Source: Clostridium sp. SM-530-WT-3G (GTDB lineage Bacteria > Bacillota > Clostridia > Clostridiales > Clostridiaceae). Taken from it: DNA of 64,000 nt. Location of the stretch: positions 41,594 through 105,593 of the forward strand of contig NZ_JABAGC010000007.1 of the NCBI RefSeq assembly GCF_012843905.1, written 5' to 3'. Below, piece by piece: positions 1 through 9,820 of the stretch. Made by a program: the position numbers and the translations under genes. The notes beneath the pieces are model-generated. The model ran no database searches and had not been told where the DNA came from. It worked only from the letters and a program-made list of their open reading frames with translations. How positions within the stretch are numbered: the first letter of the stretch is position 1; every line of letters begins with the position of its first letter.

Positions 1-1676
1 ATTTAAACAATGAAATTAGAGAACTAATGCTTAAAGAAAAAGCTGAGATAGAAAGAATACTAGCAGCATTATCTTTAAAAGTAAAACAGAACAGCGATAC
101 ATGTTTAAGCAACTTTAAAATGCTTGTAGAATTTGATTTTATATTTGCAAAAGCTAGATATGGAGAAAGACTTAATGCAGCTAAGCCTGTAATAAGGGAA
201 GACGGTAGTTTTAATATATTATCGGGAAGACATCCTTTAATTGATGATGATAAAGTTGTACCATCAGATGTTTATTTAGGTGGTGAATTTGACACATTAA
301 TGATTACAGGACCTAATACTGGTGGTAAGACTGTTACTATAAAAATGGTAGGTTTACTTCATATTATGGGCCTTAGTGGATTATTAATTCCAGCGAGAGA
401 TAATTCATCGATTGCATTTTTCAGTGAAGTATTTGCTGAAATAGGAGATGAGCAAAGTATAGAACAAAGTTTATCTACATTCTCATCACATATGACTAAT
501 ATAGTTGAAATAATGAAACATGTTGATAATAATTCACTTGTATTATTTGATGAAATTGGTTCTGGTACAGATCCAGCAGAAGGTACGGCTCTTGCAGTTT
601 CAATACTTGAAACATTAAGAGCAAGAGGAGCAAAACTTATTGCTACAACTCACTACAGTGAACTTAAAGCATATGCATTAAAAACAGATGGAGTAGAAAA
701 TGCTTCTGTAGAATTTGATATTGAAACATTAAAGCCAACATATAGATTATTAATTGGTGTTCCAGGTAAATCTAATGCATTTGAAATTTCTAAGAGATTG
801 GGATTAGCTGAAGGTGTAATTAGAAGAGCAAAAGCATATATGTCAGAAGAAAATCTTCAATTTGAAAATCTAATAAGAGATTTACAAGAAAAAAGTATTG
901 TTGCTAAGAAGGAAGCTAGAGATGCTGAAATGTTTAAAAAAGAAGCTAAAGAATTAAAAGCAAGATATGAAGATAAACTTCAAAGACTTGAAAAGACAAG
1001 AGAAAAGGCTTATATGGATGCAAGACATGAGGCTAAGCAGATTATTTCAGATGCAAAGGATGAAGCTGATGAGATATTAAAAGCAATGAGAGCATTAGAA
1101 AAAATGGGGATTTCAGGTGGTGGAAGAGCTAGACTTGAAGAGGAACGTAAAAAGCTTAAGGATAGCTTAGAAGCAAAAGAAAAAGGTTTAAGTAAAATGA
1201 AAGAAAATGAAGGAGAAGCGCTAAAGAAAGTAACTTTAGGCATGGAAGCATTCCTTCCTTCATTAAATCAAAAGGTAATTGTAGTTTCTATGCCTGATAA
1301 TAAGGGTGAAGTTCAAGTTGAAGCTGGTATTATGAAGATAAGTGTTAAACTTAAAGATTTAAGACAATCTAAAGAAACTAAAGTAGAAAAAGTTAAGAGA
1401 AAAAGAGAAGTTAAATTAAACTTAAGTAATATAGAATCTAGAGTAGATTTAAGAGGGTTAGATGCTGAAGAAGCATGCTATAAGACTGATAAATATCTAG
1501 ATGATGCATATAGAGCAAACTTGGGAGAAGTAACTATAGTTCATGGAAAAGGTACTGGTGTCCTAAGAAATGCAATAACAGCAATGTTAAAGAGACATCC
1601 ACATGTAAAAACATTTAGACTTGGTGTCTATGGTGAAGGTGGAGACGGTGTTACTGTTGTAGAATTAAAAGCGTAA
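1..1676 (+). CDS. mutS2: Endonuclease MutS2, C-terminal two thirds (5' end outside the window)
   Basis: The frame is already open at base 3 and runs without a stop into the first ATG at 27, so the gene begins upstream; about 557 of the usual 780-790 residues are visible. The MutS-type ATPase has its Walker A motif GPNTGGKT at bases 309-332, followed by the DEIGSGTDP Walker B region and the TTHYSELK segment. A long charged coiled-coil follows, and a C-terminal Smr nuclease domain with DLRGLDAEEA and HGKGTG. MutS2 proteins act on branched DNA and collided ribosomes rather than in mismatch repair; that role comes from the family. The gene ends just before a repeat-rich spacer. Confidence 0.95.
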   Translation, partial: LNNEIRELMLKEKAEIERILAALSLKVKQNSDTCLSNFKMLVEFDFIFAKARYGERLNAAKPVIREDGSFNILSGRHPLIDDDKVVPSDVYLGGEFDTLMITGPNTGGKTVTIKMVGLLHIMGLSGLLIPARDNSSIAFFSEVFAEIGDEQSIEQSLSTFSSHMTNIVEIMKHVDNNSLVLFDEIGSGTDPAEGTALAVSILETLRARGAKLIATTHYSELKAYALKTDGVENASVEFDIETLKPTYRLLIGVPGKSNAFEISKRLGLAEGVIRRAKAYMSEENLQFENLIRDLQEKSIVAKKEARDAEMFKKEAKELKARYEDKLQRLEKTREKAYMDARHEAKQIISDAKDEADEILKAMRALEKMGISGGGRARLEEERKKLKDSLEAKEKGLSKMKENEGEALKKVTLGMEAFLPSLNQKVIVVSMPDNKGEVQVEAGIMKISVKLKDLRQSKETKVEKVKRKREVKLNLSNIESRVDLRGLDAEEACYKTDKYLDDAYRANLGEVTIVHGKGTGVLRNAITAMLKRHPHVKTFRLGVYGEGGDGVTVVELKA

Positions 1677-1682
1677 TTAGTT

Positions 1683-1867
1683 CAGTTAACAGTTAACAAG
1701 TAACAGTTAATAGTTAACAGTTTTTGAGGAGGTAAATATGCTATGGCATATTTACCTTATGTAATTTATTGTATTATAATTAATTGTGGTTTTTGTATAT
1801 TTAAGGAAATATAAATTTAAAGATATCACGTAAAGTGATATCCACAACAACTGTTAACTGACAACTG
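1683..1867. repeat. Structured intergenic repeat bounded by CAGTTAACAG / CTGTTAACTG arms
   Basis: The spacer between mutS2 and the next gene opens with tandem CAGTTAAC-type units (1683-1720) and closes with the inverted form CTGTTAACTG (1851-1860) plus ACAACTG. Inside are two perfect hairpins: 1730-1741 with 1746-1757 (12 bp, loop TATG) and 1822-1829 with 1835-1842 (8 bp, loop GTAAA). The overall form resembles a small non-coding mobile or REP-like element. The left-arm sequence recurs at 31406-31450, and a degenerate trace lies near 22000-22021. No coding frame fits. Mobility is inferred; no target duplication was established. Confidence 0.6.
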
Positions 1868-1885
1868 TAGAAAGGTAGGTATAAT

Positions 1886-2626
1886 ATGTATTTAATTAGT
1901 GCATGTTTGTGTGGAGTAAATTGCAAGTATAGTGGAGAAAATAATTTAAATGAAACATGTTTAAAATTATTAAGAGAAGGCAGAGCTCTACTTATTTGCC
2001 CTGAACAGTTAGGTGGATTGAGTACTCCAAGAAATCCAGCTGAATTAAAGGCTTCTGCAGAAGATGTTATAAATGGAAATGGAAAAGTTATTGATAACAA
2101 AGGAAATGATGTTACAGAACAGTTTGTAAAAGGAGCGTATGAAGCATTAAATATAGCCCAAGAAACTGGAATAACAAAAGCAATATTAAAAGAAGGTAGT
2201 CCTTCGTGTGGTTGCAATTTAGTATACGATGGAACATTTTCAGGAAATAAAATTAGTGGTAGAGGTTTGACAGCTTATTTATTTGAACAGGAAGGGATTA
2301 CTGTCTTTTCAGATGAAGATACTCAAACAAGTGATGAAAAGCTTGTTTATCTTGATAAATTTGATAGAGAAAAAGCTAAAAAGAGAAGGTTATTTAAATT
2401 ATCAGAAGAAGATGAAGATGATGGAAATACTCAATATCTGGACTTAACTGAAAGTGTTCAAGGCATGTCAGATATGCCTCCCCAAGTGGAGAAAAATATA
2501 AAAAGACTTATGATTTCACTGGCAAAAGACTTAATGGGATTTGAGGAAATAGATGAAATAGCTGAAGCTACTGGTTTTACATTAGAAGAAGTACAAAAAA
2601 TAGTTGATGAAGAATATAAAGAGTGA
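1886..2626 (+). CDS. DUF523 family protein with C-terminal extension
   Basis: The first 140 residues match the DUF523 family: an N-terminal SACLCGVNCKYSG motif (Cys7, Cys9, Cys13), the CPEQLGGLSTPR segment, and GSPSCGC (Cys108, Cys110), together suggesting a metal or Fe-S site. The family has no settled biochemical role. The protein is 246 residues, about 100 longer than a bare DUF523 domain. The extra part is acidic and ends in a short helical segment (FEEIDEIAEATGFTLEEVQK) that reads like a helix-turn-helix. The start ATG is preceded by AAAGGTAGG. It stands alone between the intergenic repeat and a permease gene. Confidence 0.8.
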   Translation: MYLISACLCGVNCKYSGENNLNETCLKLLREGRALLICPEQLGGLSTPRNPAELKASAEDVINGNGKVIDNKGNDVTEQFVKGAYEALNIAQETGITKAILKEGSPSCGCNLVYDGTFSGNKISGRGLTAYLFEQEGITVFSDEDTQTSDEKLVYLDKFDREKAKKRRLFKLSEEDEDDGNTQYLDLTESVQGMSDMPPQVEKNIKRLMISLAKDLMGFEEIDEIAEATGFTLEEVQKIVDEEYKE

Positions 2627-2878
2627 TTTTTTGGGGGGATTTGTATTTGATAAAAAAAATAATATATAATTACGAAAATACTAAAAAAATAATCATAAAA
2701 ATTATAAAAGTATAATTCAACTAAATAATCTCTTTTACAAAAATATGTATGATATAATTTCATAGGATAAATATTATTTTGTTTAACAATAATAAGAATA
2801 GATAGAAATGATTTGAAGTTATAATTTCATAAGCTTGAAATATAATATGTAGCTATTCATATTAATGTAGGAGGAACA

Positions 2879-4204
2879 ATGGAAGATAAAAAACTAAAGA
2901 AAGAAATAAGTTTATTTATGGCTACTATGCTAGTATGTGGTAATATGATTGGTTCTGGAGTGTTTATGCTACCGGCAACTCTTGCACAAATTTCTGGACC
3001 TTTGGCAACAATGATAGCATGGGTATTTACAACTATTGGTTCTATACTTATAGCAATTTCATTTGCTAATTTAGGATCAAAATATCCATCGACAGGTGGA
3101 GCTTATCAATATACTAAAGAAGCATTTGGAGAATTTGCAGGATTTCTTAGTGCATGGTTATATTGGAATGGATCGTGGATTGGAAATGCAGCAATTATGG
3201 TTTCTATTGTAAGTTATTGTACAGCACTTATTCCAGCACTTCAAAATCCATTAGTATCTATAATATTTATAAGCGTAATATTGTGGGCAATTACTATTTT
3301 GAATATTGTTGGAGTTAAGCAAGCTGGAAAGATTCAAAGTTTTGTTACTGTTTTTAAAATAGCATTTTTTGCTTTATTTATAATAGTTGCATTTTTAAAT
3401 TTTGATAGTATTAATTTAATGCCTCTTGCACCAGAAGGAAAAGGTCTTTCAACAGTTTCTCTGGCAGCGACATCAACTTTATGGGGATTTATAGGATTAG
3501 AAAGTTCAACAATTACAGCAGGAGAACTTAAAGATCCAGAAAAGAATGTTAAAAAGAGTACTATTTATGGTTTAATAATTTCTGCAATAATATACATATT
3601 AATTAGTGTAGGCTGTATGGGAGCAATGTCTAATAGTGAGTTAGCTATGAGTGGAGCACCACTTACAGATATTTTAACAAGAGATCTTGGAAGTGGTATA
3701 GGTAAAATCCTTAGTATTGCAGTAGTTATATGTATTTTAGGAACTACAATAGGATGGATTTTATCAACTGCAAGAGTATCATTTGCAGCTGGTGAAGATG
3801 GAGTATTTCCAAAATTCTTTGGGAAATTAAGCCCTAAGTATGGAACTCCTGTTAATTCACTTATAATTGGTTCTGTATTAGTTAATATTTTATTAATTAT
3901 GAATTATCAAAAAGGAATGGTATCTGCATTTACATTTATGACAATTTTAGCGACACTATCATTCTTACCAGTATATCTTTTAACTGTGGCTGCTGATATT
4001 ATGCTTATGTTTAAAGATCAAAAAAATATTACATTAAAGATTTTTATTAAGAAATCAATTGTGCCTTTATTAGCATTTGCATATAGCATTTGGACTATAT
4101 ATGGTTCTGGAGCAGAAACTGTTATGTGGGGCTTTATACTAATGCTTTTAGGAATACCATTTTATATTTATAATTATCATAAAAATAAAGACGTTAGTGA
4201 TTAA
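2879..4204 (+). CDS. APC-family amino acid permease/antiporter
   Basis: This is a 441-residue integral membrane protein with about twelve hydrophobic segments. It has the APC signature near the N-terminus (CGNMIGSGVFMLPA, first membrane helix) and a conserved WGFIGLESSTITAGELKDPEKN stretch mid-protein, typical of basic amino acid/polyamine antiporters such as AdiC and related exchangers. The substrate cannot be read from sequence. AGGAGG precedes the ATG by about six bases. A strong terminator follows directly, so it is probably transcribed alone. Confidence 0.85.
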   Translation: MEDKKLKKEISLFMATMLVCGNMIGSGVFMLPATLAQISGPLATMIAWVFTTIGSILIAISFANLGSKYPSTGGAYQYTKEAFGEFAGFLSAWLYWNGSWIGNAAIMVSIVSYCTALIPALQNPLVSIIFISVILWAITILNIVGVKQAGKIQSFVTVFKIAFFALFIIVAFLNFDSINLMPLAPEGKGLSTVSLAATSTLWGFIGLESSTITAGELKDPEKNVKKSTIYGLIISAIIYILISVGCMGAMSNSELAMSGAPLTDILTRDLGSGIGKILSIAVVICILGTTIGWILSTARVSFAAGEDGVFPKFFGKLSPKYGTPVNSLIIGSVLVNILLIMNYQKGMVSAFTFMTILATLSFLPVYLLTVAADIMLMFKDQKNITLKIFIKKSIVPLLAFAYSIWTIYGSGAETVMWGFILMLLGIPFYIYNYHKNKDVSD

Positions 4205-4214
4205 GTATAAATTT

Positions 4215-4250
4215 AGAACTATCTTATTTAAAGTAGGATAGTTCTTTTTT
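4215..4250 (+). terminator. Rho-independent terminator after the permease gene
   Basis: AGAACTATC (4215-4223) pairs with GATAGTTCT (4237-4245), extended inward by a few pairs, and is followed by a run of T. Confidence 0.85.
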
Positions 4251-4292
4251 GTGATAAAATATAGTAATAAGATTTATTTTGAGGTGAGTTTT

Positions 4293-4826
4293 TTGAGTAA
4301 AGGAAAATTACAAGTAATTGATAAGAAAGATTTTAATAGTTTTTTTAAAGTTATGAAAAAGTCTTTTCCAGAAATAGAAAGACGTACTTTTGAAGGGCAG
4401 AAAAGCTTATTTGATAATGATAAATATAAAGTATTAGGGTATAAGAATGAAGATAATGAGGTAGAAGCCTTTATTGCTTATTGGGAATTTGATGATTTTG
4501 TTTTTGTTGAACATTTTGCAGTTGATGAAAAATTAAGGGGTAAAGGAGTAGGAAGTGAAATAATAAAACAATTATTAATGAAATTTAATAAGAATATTAT
4601 TTTAGAAGTTGAGCATCCTGAAGATAAAAATTCAATTAGAAGAATTGAATTTTATAAAAGGATGAATATGAATTTGAATGAACATGAATATGTACAACCT
4701 CCATTACAGGAAGGAAAAGAACTTTTACCACTTAAAATAATGAGTTATCCTAATGCTATTGATGAAAAGGAATTTTGTAAAATCAGAAAAGAAATATATG
4801 ATAATGTCTATAAATTCAAGGATTAG
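4293..4826 (+). CDS. GNAT-family N-acetyltransferase
   Basis: The protein of about 177 residues contains the GNAT acetyl-CoA motif A as VDEKLRGKGVGSEIIKQLL, preceded by a beta strand (FVFVEHFAV) and followed by LEVEHPEDKNSIRRIEFYKR. The acceptor is unknown. A TTG start at 4293 is preferred because GAGGTG lies at 4281-4286 with proper spacing. A GTG 14 codons upstream sits in the T-tract of the preceding terminator and has no ribosome binding site. The gene lies between two terminators and is probably monocistronic. Confidence 0.8.
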   Translation: MSKGKLQVIDKKDFNSFFKVMKKSFPEIERRTFEGQKSLFDNDKYKVLGYKNEDNEVEAFIAYWEFDDFVFVEHFAVDEKLRGKGVGSEIIKQLLMKFNKNIILEVEHPEDKNSIRRIEFYKRMNMNLNEHEYVQPPLQEGKELLPLKIMSYPNAIDEKEFCKIRKEIYDNVYKFKD

Positions 4827-4843
4827 TTAATCCTTGTTTTTTA
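4817..4843 (+). terminator. Rho-independent terminator overlapping the acetyltransferase stop codon
   Basis: CAAGGATT (4817-4824) pairs with AATCCTTG (4829-4836) around an AGTT loop, followed by a T-rich tract. The TAG stop lies inside the stem-loop. Confidence 0.8.
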
Positions 4844-4956
4844 TTATTAGAATATATATGAAAACTTATTGAGAAATATGGAGTATCATTTTAGTGTGAA
4901 AATTAAAGTTTTTGATATATTTGGAAAGTAATATAGAAGTTAAAATCAAGCATATA

Positions 4957-4987
4957 TTGAAAAAAATAAATAATATTAGGCTATAAT
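4957..4987 (+). promoter_or_regulatory. Possible sigma-A promoter for sbcDC
   Basis: TTGAAA at 4957 and TATAAT at 4982-4987, about 40 bases before the sbcD start. The spacer is 19 bases, longer than the 17-base optimum, so the -35 assignment is weak. Confidence 0.4.
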
Positions 4988-5027
4988 GATATTAATAATT
5001 GATTACTAGAAACAAGGAGGATAAATT

Positions 5028-6251
5028 ATGAGGATACTACATACGGCAGACTGGCATTTAGGAAAAAATCTTGAAGGTCAAAGTAGAATGGATGAACAGG
5101 AATTATTTTTAAATGATTTTGTTGATATAGTTGAAAAAAATAATATAGATCTTATTATAATCGCAGGTGATATTTATGATAGTTCAAATCCACCTGCAAG
5201 GGCTGAAAAGATGTTTTATGATACATTAAAGAAATTATCACGAAATGGAGAAAGAATTACACTTGTTATTGCAGGAAATCATGATAGTCCAGAAAGACTT
5301 GTTGCTGCTGGTCCTTTAGCACGAGAACATGGGATTATCATGGTTGGAACACCTAAAACAGTAGTATCTTGTGGAGAATATGGCAAGAATAAAGTATTAG
5401 CTTCAGGTGAGGGATATTTAGAAATTGAAATCAATAATGAGAAAAGTGTTATTTTAACAGTTCCATATCCTAGTGAAAAGAGATTAAATGAAATTATATA
5501 TGATGGTATGGATGATGATGAAGAAAAAGCAAAATCATATAGTGATAGAATTTTTTTGTTATTTAATGAATTAAAAAAACATTATAAAAAAGATACGATA
5601 AATTTAGTAGTATCGCATCTTTTTGCAATGGGGAGTGAAGAAGGCGGGTCAGAAAGAAGTATTCAACTTGGAGGAAGTTATATTGTTGATGGGAGATGTT
5701 TTCCACAAGAAGCTCAATATATTGCATTAGGGCATGTACATAAGCCTCAGATTGTTCCTGGAACTAATAAAAGAGCTAGATATTGTGGTTCACCAATTCA
5801 TTATAATAAAAAAGAAATTAATTTTGAAAAGAAATGTTTCATAATAGATGTAAAAGCAAATGAAGAATGTTGTGTTGAAGAAGTGAAGATGAAAGTATAT
5901 AAACCTATAGAAATATGGAAATGCATAAGTATTGAAGATGCTATAGAAAAATGTAGAGAAAATAGTGAAAGAAGCTGTTGGGTTTATTTAGAGATAGAAA
6001 CAGACAGGTATATAAGAGAAGATGAAATAAAGCAAATGAAATCTTATAAGGAAGATATTTTAGAAATAATGCCTAAGATAAAAAATAATGATAATGAAGA
6101 AAAGGAAATTGAAAATTTAAGTGAAAAACCATTTAAAGAAATATTTAAGGAATTTTATAAGAAAGAAAGAGACGTGGAACCACAGGAAGAAGTTATAGAT
6201 TTACTTTTATCAATAATAAATGAAGAAGGTGATGATGATGAAACCAATTAA
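5028..6251 (+). CDS. sbcD: Nuclease SbcCD, subunit D
   Basis: This is the Mre11-type metallophosphoesterase subunit of the SbcCD complex, which cleaves hairpins and processes DNA ends. The metal-binding motifs are in order: ADWHLG (Asp8, His10), GDIYDS (Asp48), GNHDSPE (Asn84, His85), a His within VVSHLFAMG, and GHVHKPQ. The length of 407 residues is normal, with a C-terminal SbcD extension that contacts SbcC. ATG follows AAGGAGG. The sbcC start overlaps its end, implying translational coupling. Confidence 0.95.
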   Translation: MRILHTADWHLGKNLEGQSRMDEQELFLNDFVDIVEKNNIDLIIIAGDIYDSSNPPARAEKMFYDTLKKLSRNGERITLVIAGNHDSPERLVAAGPLAREHGIIMVGTPKTVVSCGEYGKNKVLASGEGYLEIEINNEKSVILTVPYPSEKRLNEIIYDGMDDDEEKAKSYSDRIFLLFNELKKHYKKDTINLVVSHLFAMGSEEGGSERSIQLGGSYIVDGRCFPQEAQYIALGHVHKPQIVPGTNKRARYCGSPIHYNKKEINFEKKCFIIDVKANEECCVEEVKMKVYKPIEIWKCISIEDAIEKCRENSERSCWVYLEIETDRYIREDEIKQMKSYKEDILEIMPKIKNNDNEEKEIENLSEKPFKEIFKEFYKKERDVEPQEEVIDLLLSIINEEGDDDETN

Positions 6252-9200
6252 GCTTAAAATAAAGGGATTAAACAGCTTTATTGAAGAACAGACTATTGAT
6301 TTTGAAAAGCTAGGAAGTAGAGGTCTGTTTGGAATTTTTGGACCTACAGGAAGTGGAAAATCTACTGTATTGGATGGAATAACATTAGCTTTATACGGAA
6401 ATGTTGCAAGAAAGAGTAGTAATTTCATAAATACAAATTGCGAAAAAATGAGTGTATACTTTGAATTTCAAGTATCATTATCTGAAGTTAAGAAATATGC
6501 TGTAGATAGAGAATTTAAGAGAACTAATAATTCCATAAGAGCTGGAAAGTGTAAGATTGTTGATATAACTAACGTGGAAGAAAAAGAAGTATTAGCCGAT
6601 GGAGTAAAATCTTTAAATAAGAAAGTTGAAGAAATTATAGGATTAAATTTAGAAGATTTCACAAGGACTGTAGTCTTACCTCAAGGGAAATTTAGCGAAT
6701 TTTTAAAGCTTGAAGGTAAAGAAAGAAGAGAAATGCTTGAGAGATTATTTAATCTTCAAAAGTACGGAGATGAACTTTCTCAAAAACTATATTCTAAAAT
6801 TGCACAAGAAAAAAGCGAAAGCAGTGTTTTAAGCGGTCAACTTAAAGGCTTTGAGGATATAAGTGAGGAAGTATTAAATAATAAAGTTAGTAGTCGCATT
6901 GAGATAGAAAAGCAGCTTAATAAATTGGATAAAGAGTTAAAAAGTGCAATTAATAAATATAATGAAAGTCAGGAGTTATTAAACTATCAATTAGAACTTT
7001 CAAAATATAAAGAAGAACAAATTAAACTTATTAAACAAGAGCAAAGTATAGATGAAAAAGCTAAGAAAATAAAAACAGGTGAAAGTGCTAACAAGGTACT
7101 TCCATATATAAATGCTTATGAAGATACTCTAAAGAAGAGTGAAGAAAATAAAAAAGAACTTTCTAATTGGAAAATACAACTTGAATCTATAATTAGGGAA
7201 AAAGAAGAAATTACAAAGAATTGGATTGAGACAAAAAAGGAAAAAGATGATAAACTGCCTAAACTTATAGTTGATGAAGAAAAAGCTAAGAAGGCATTAG
7301 AAGAAAGTAAGTATTTAAAGAATATAGAAAATAATATAGATTATATTAAAAAATCAATTAGTCAATTGAAAGAGAAACTTGATAAAGGTAATGAAAGTTT
7401 AAATAAACTAAATTCAATAAACTCAGAGAAAACTTTAAGTCTTAAAAATTTTGAAGAAGAATATGAGTCTTTAAAAATAGATGAAGAATTTAAGCAAAAA
7501 GTACAAGAAGGTTTAATTTTTGAGGAAAATAAAGCTAGAATTAATAATGTATTAACAAAACAAAATGATAAGAAGCTAATTATAGATAAAGAAATTGAGA
7601 ATATAACAAGAGAAGGAATTAAACTAAAAGAAAGTTTACAAACAATCGATGATTCTTTAAAAGCCAAAGAGGAAATATTAGAGTCTCTAGTAAAAAATTG
7701 TCCTGGTGAGCAAAAAGATATAATAAAATTAAATCAGATTATATTGCAAAATGAACAGAAATGGGAAGTATATAATAAATTACAATCAGAAATTAAAGAG
7801 ATAGAAGAAAAATTAATAATTATTAAATCTGAGAATAAGAATAATAAAAATCTTTTAAATAATAAAAAGTCAGAGTTAGATAAGATTAGAGAATTTCATA
7901 AAGAAAAAGTTAAAGAAGAGTTGGCTCATAGGCTTAGAGAAGAACTTAAAGAGGGGGATATATGCCCTGTATGCGGATCTACTCATCATATTAAGAAAAA
8001 TATTAATGATGTTTTTATAGGAAATATTTCAGAATTGGAAGAAAAAATAAAAAGATTAGAGGAGGAAGTAAACAATATAAATATAAGTATAGCTAAAGAA
8101 ATGGCTGATATATCTAATTTTGAAAATCGAATAATAGAAAACAAAGATGAAATAAAGAAACTTGGTAACGAGTTTAAGGAGAAAACAGTTGATGAGTTGA
8201 AGAATGAAGCATTAAGATTTGAAAAAGCTATAACTGAATATAATGATAAGAAAGAAAGTCTAGAAAAAGAAATTAATAATTTAAAGATAAATCAAAAAGA
8301 ACAAGATGGTGAAATAAAAGCACTTAGAGCAAAACTCAGATCAGGACAGAATCAATTAAAGTCTATTGAAAATGAAATAAATGAAAGTAAAACAGAGTAT
8401 GCTGAAGTAGAAAGTAAACTTAATGATTTGATACAAGAAACCAAAGTTAAGGAATTCAAAGAGGAAAATGAAAAGATAAAATCTATAGAAATCAAAAGAG
8501 ATAAAATATCAAAATATATAAAAGAACTTAGAGAAAGTATAAAACTTCTTGAAGAAAATAAAGAGAAGACAGTACAAGAATTAACTAAAATAAATGAAGA
8601 AATTATAAAAAGTAATTCAGACTTGCAGAGTTTTGAGAATAATAGAAAAGAGAAGATTGAGTCTATAAGAAGTAATGTGGGAGAAGAAAGTGATATAGAA
8701 GGACTTCTATCTAAAATACAGGATAGTATAATAAAAATTAATAATTTATTTGAAAAGCTTGACAAAAATAAAAATGAGGCTGAAGACAAGTTTGTTAAGT
8801 GCAAAGAAAAAGTAATATCCCTTGATTATAATAATGCTTCGTTAGAAGAAAGACTTAAGGTTGATAAAGAAAAAGCATATAAAGAGTGTGAGGCTGAAGG
8901 ATTTTTGGAATTTGAGGATGTTAAAGAGAATATAATAGATAAATTTACAATAGAAAGTTATAAAAAGGAGGTAGAAGTATATAAAGCAACTGTATCAAAG
9001 ATAAATGGACTTATAGAAAGCTTATTAAATAAGATAGATAACAGAAGTATAAGTGAAGAAGAATTTAATAGTATTAAGAATTTGAAAGAAGATAAAGAAT
9101 ATAATGTAAATCAAGTAAAAGAAGAAAAGATAAAGATAATGGAAGAAATAAGAAATATAAAAGAAAAACTTGATAAGCAAAAAGAACTTTTAGAAAGTCA

Positions 9201-9729
9201 GAAAAAACTTGAGCATAAATTATCTTTATTAAGTGATTTAGAAAAGTTATTTAAGGGAAAGAAGTTTGTTGAATTTGTTGCTTCTTATCAACTTAAATAT
9301 GTATCTATTGAAGCTTCAAAAAGGCTTAAAGAAATAACACATGGAAACTATGGTCTTGAAGTTGATGAAGATGGGAAATTTATAATACGTGATTATAAAA
9401 ATGGTGGAGTGGCAAGAGATGCATCTACATTATCAGGAGGAGAAACATTCCTTGCTTCGTTATCACTAGCTCTGGCACTTTCAGCACAGATACAGCTTAA
9501 GGGGACTGCTCCATTAGAATTATTTTTCTTAGATGAAGGTTTTGGAACACTTGATGATGAGCTTTTAGAAGTGGTTATGAGTTCATTAGAGCAGATTCAT
9601 AATGATAAATTAAGAATTGGAATTATTAGTCATGTTGAAAGTATAAAAAATAGAGTTCCAGTAAAATTAATGGTAAGCCCTGCTGAAAGTGGAATGGGAG
9701 GAAGCAAAGTGAAAATTGAAGTGAGTTAA
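6238..9729 (+). CDS. sbcC: Nuclease SbcCD, ATPase subunit C
   Basis: This is the Rad50-like ATPase partner of SbcD. The N-terminal Walker A motif is GPTGSGKST (residues 35-43). A very long lysine/glutamate-rich coiled coil follows, interrupted at about residue 576 by the zinc hook CPVC (bases 7963-7974). The C-terminal half has the LSGGET signature and LDEGFGTLDDE Walker B/D-loop. The length is 1163 residues. Of the clustered ATGs, 6238 is chosen because AAGGTG at 6226-6231 is correctly spaced, giving a 14-base overlap with sbcD. An earlier in-frame ATG at 6220 has no ribosome binding site. Confidence 0.95.
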   Translation: MKPIKLKIKGLNSFIEEQTIDFEKLGSRGLFGIFGPTGSGKSTVLDGITLALYGNVARKSSNFINTNCEKMSVYFEFQVSLSEVKKYAVDREFKRTNNSIRAGKCKIVDITNVEEKEVLADGVKSLNKKVEEIIGLNLEDFTRTVVLPQGKFSEFLKLEGKERREMLERLFNLQKYGDELSQKLYSKIAQEKSESSVLSGQLKGFEDISEEVLNNKVSSRIEIEKQLNKLDKELKSAINKYNESQELLNYQLELSKYKEEQIKLIKQEQSIDEKAKKIKTGESANKVLPYINAYEDTLKKSEENKKELSNWKIQLESIIREKEEITKNWIETKKEKDDKLPKLIVDEEKAKKALEESKYLKNIENNIDYIKKSISQLKEKLDKGNESLNKLNSINSEKTLSLKNFEEEYESLKIDEEFKQKVQEGLIFEENKARINNVLTKQNDKKLIIDKEIENITREGIKLKESLQTIDDSLKAKEEILESLVKNCPGEQKDIIKLNQIILQNEQKWEVYNKLQSEIKEIEEKLIIIKSENKNNKNLLNNKKSELDKIREFHKEKVKEELAHRLREELKEGDICPVCGSTHHIKKNINDVFIGNISELEEKIKRLEEEVNNINISIAKEMADISNFENRIIENKDEIKKLGNEFKEKTVDELKNEALRFEKAITEYNDKKESLEKEINNLKINQKEQDGEIKALRAKLRSGQNQLKSIENEINESKTEYAEVESKLNDLIQETKVKEFKEENEKIKSIEIKRDKISKYIKELRESIKLLEENKEKTVQELTKINEEIIKSNSDLQSFENNRKEKIESIRSNVGEESDIEGLLSKIQDSIIKINNLFEKLDKNKNEAEDKFVKCKEKVISLDYNNASLEERLKVDKEKAYKECEAEGFLEFEDVKENIIDKFTIESYKKEVEVYKATVSKINGLIESLLNKIDNRSISEEEFNSIKNLKEDKEYNVNQVKEEKIKIMEEIRNIKEKLDKQKELLESQKKLEHKLSLLSDLEKLFKGKKFVEFVASYQLKYVSIEASKRLKEITHGNYGLEVDEDGKFIIRDYKNGGVARDASTLSGGETFLASLSLALALSAQIQLKGTAPLELFFLDEGFGTLDDELLEVVMSSLEQIHNDKLRIGIISHVESIKNRVPVKLMVSPAESGMGGSKVKIEVS

Positions 9730-9820
9730 TTATTTTCTTATTCGTGAATAAAAATCTCCTAAATGAGAAATAATTAGAAAATAACAACTAATTATTAATT
9801 TATAAGGAGTGTTTTATTAA

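Noticed and set aside
8352..8804. 150-codon open frame on the minus strand within sbcC
   Set aside because: It is antisense to the coiled-coil region. Biased Lys/Glu codons leave the opposite strand open, and the translation is Ser/Leu/Phe-rich without motifs.
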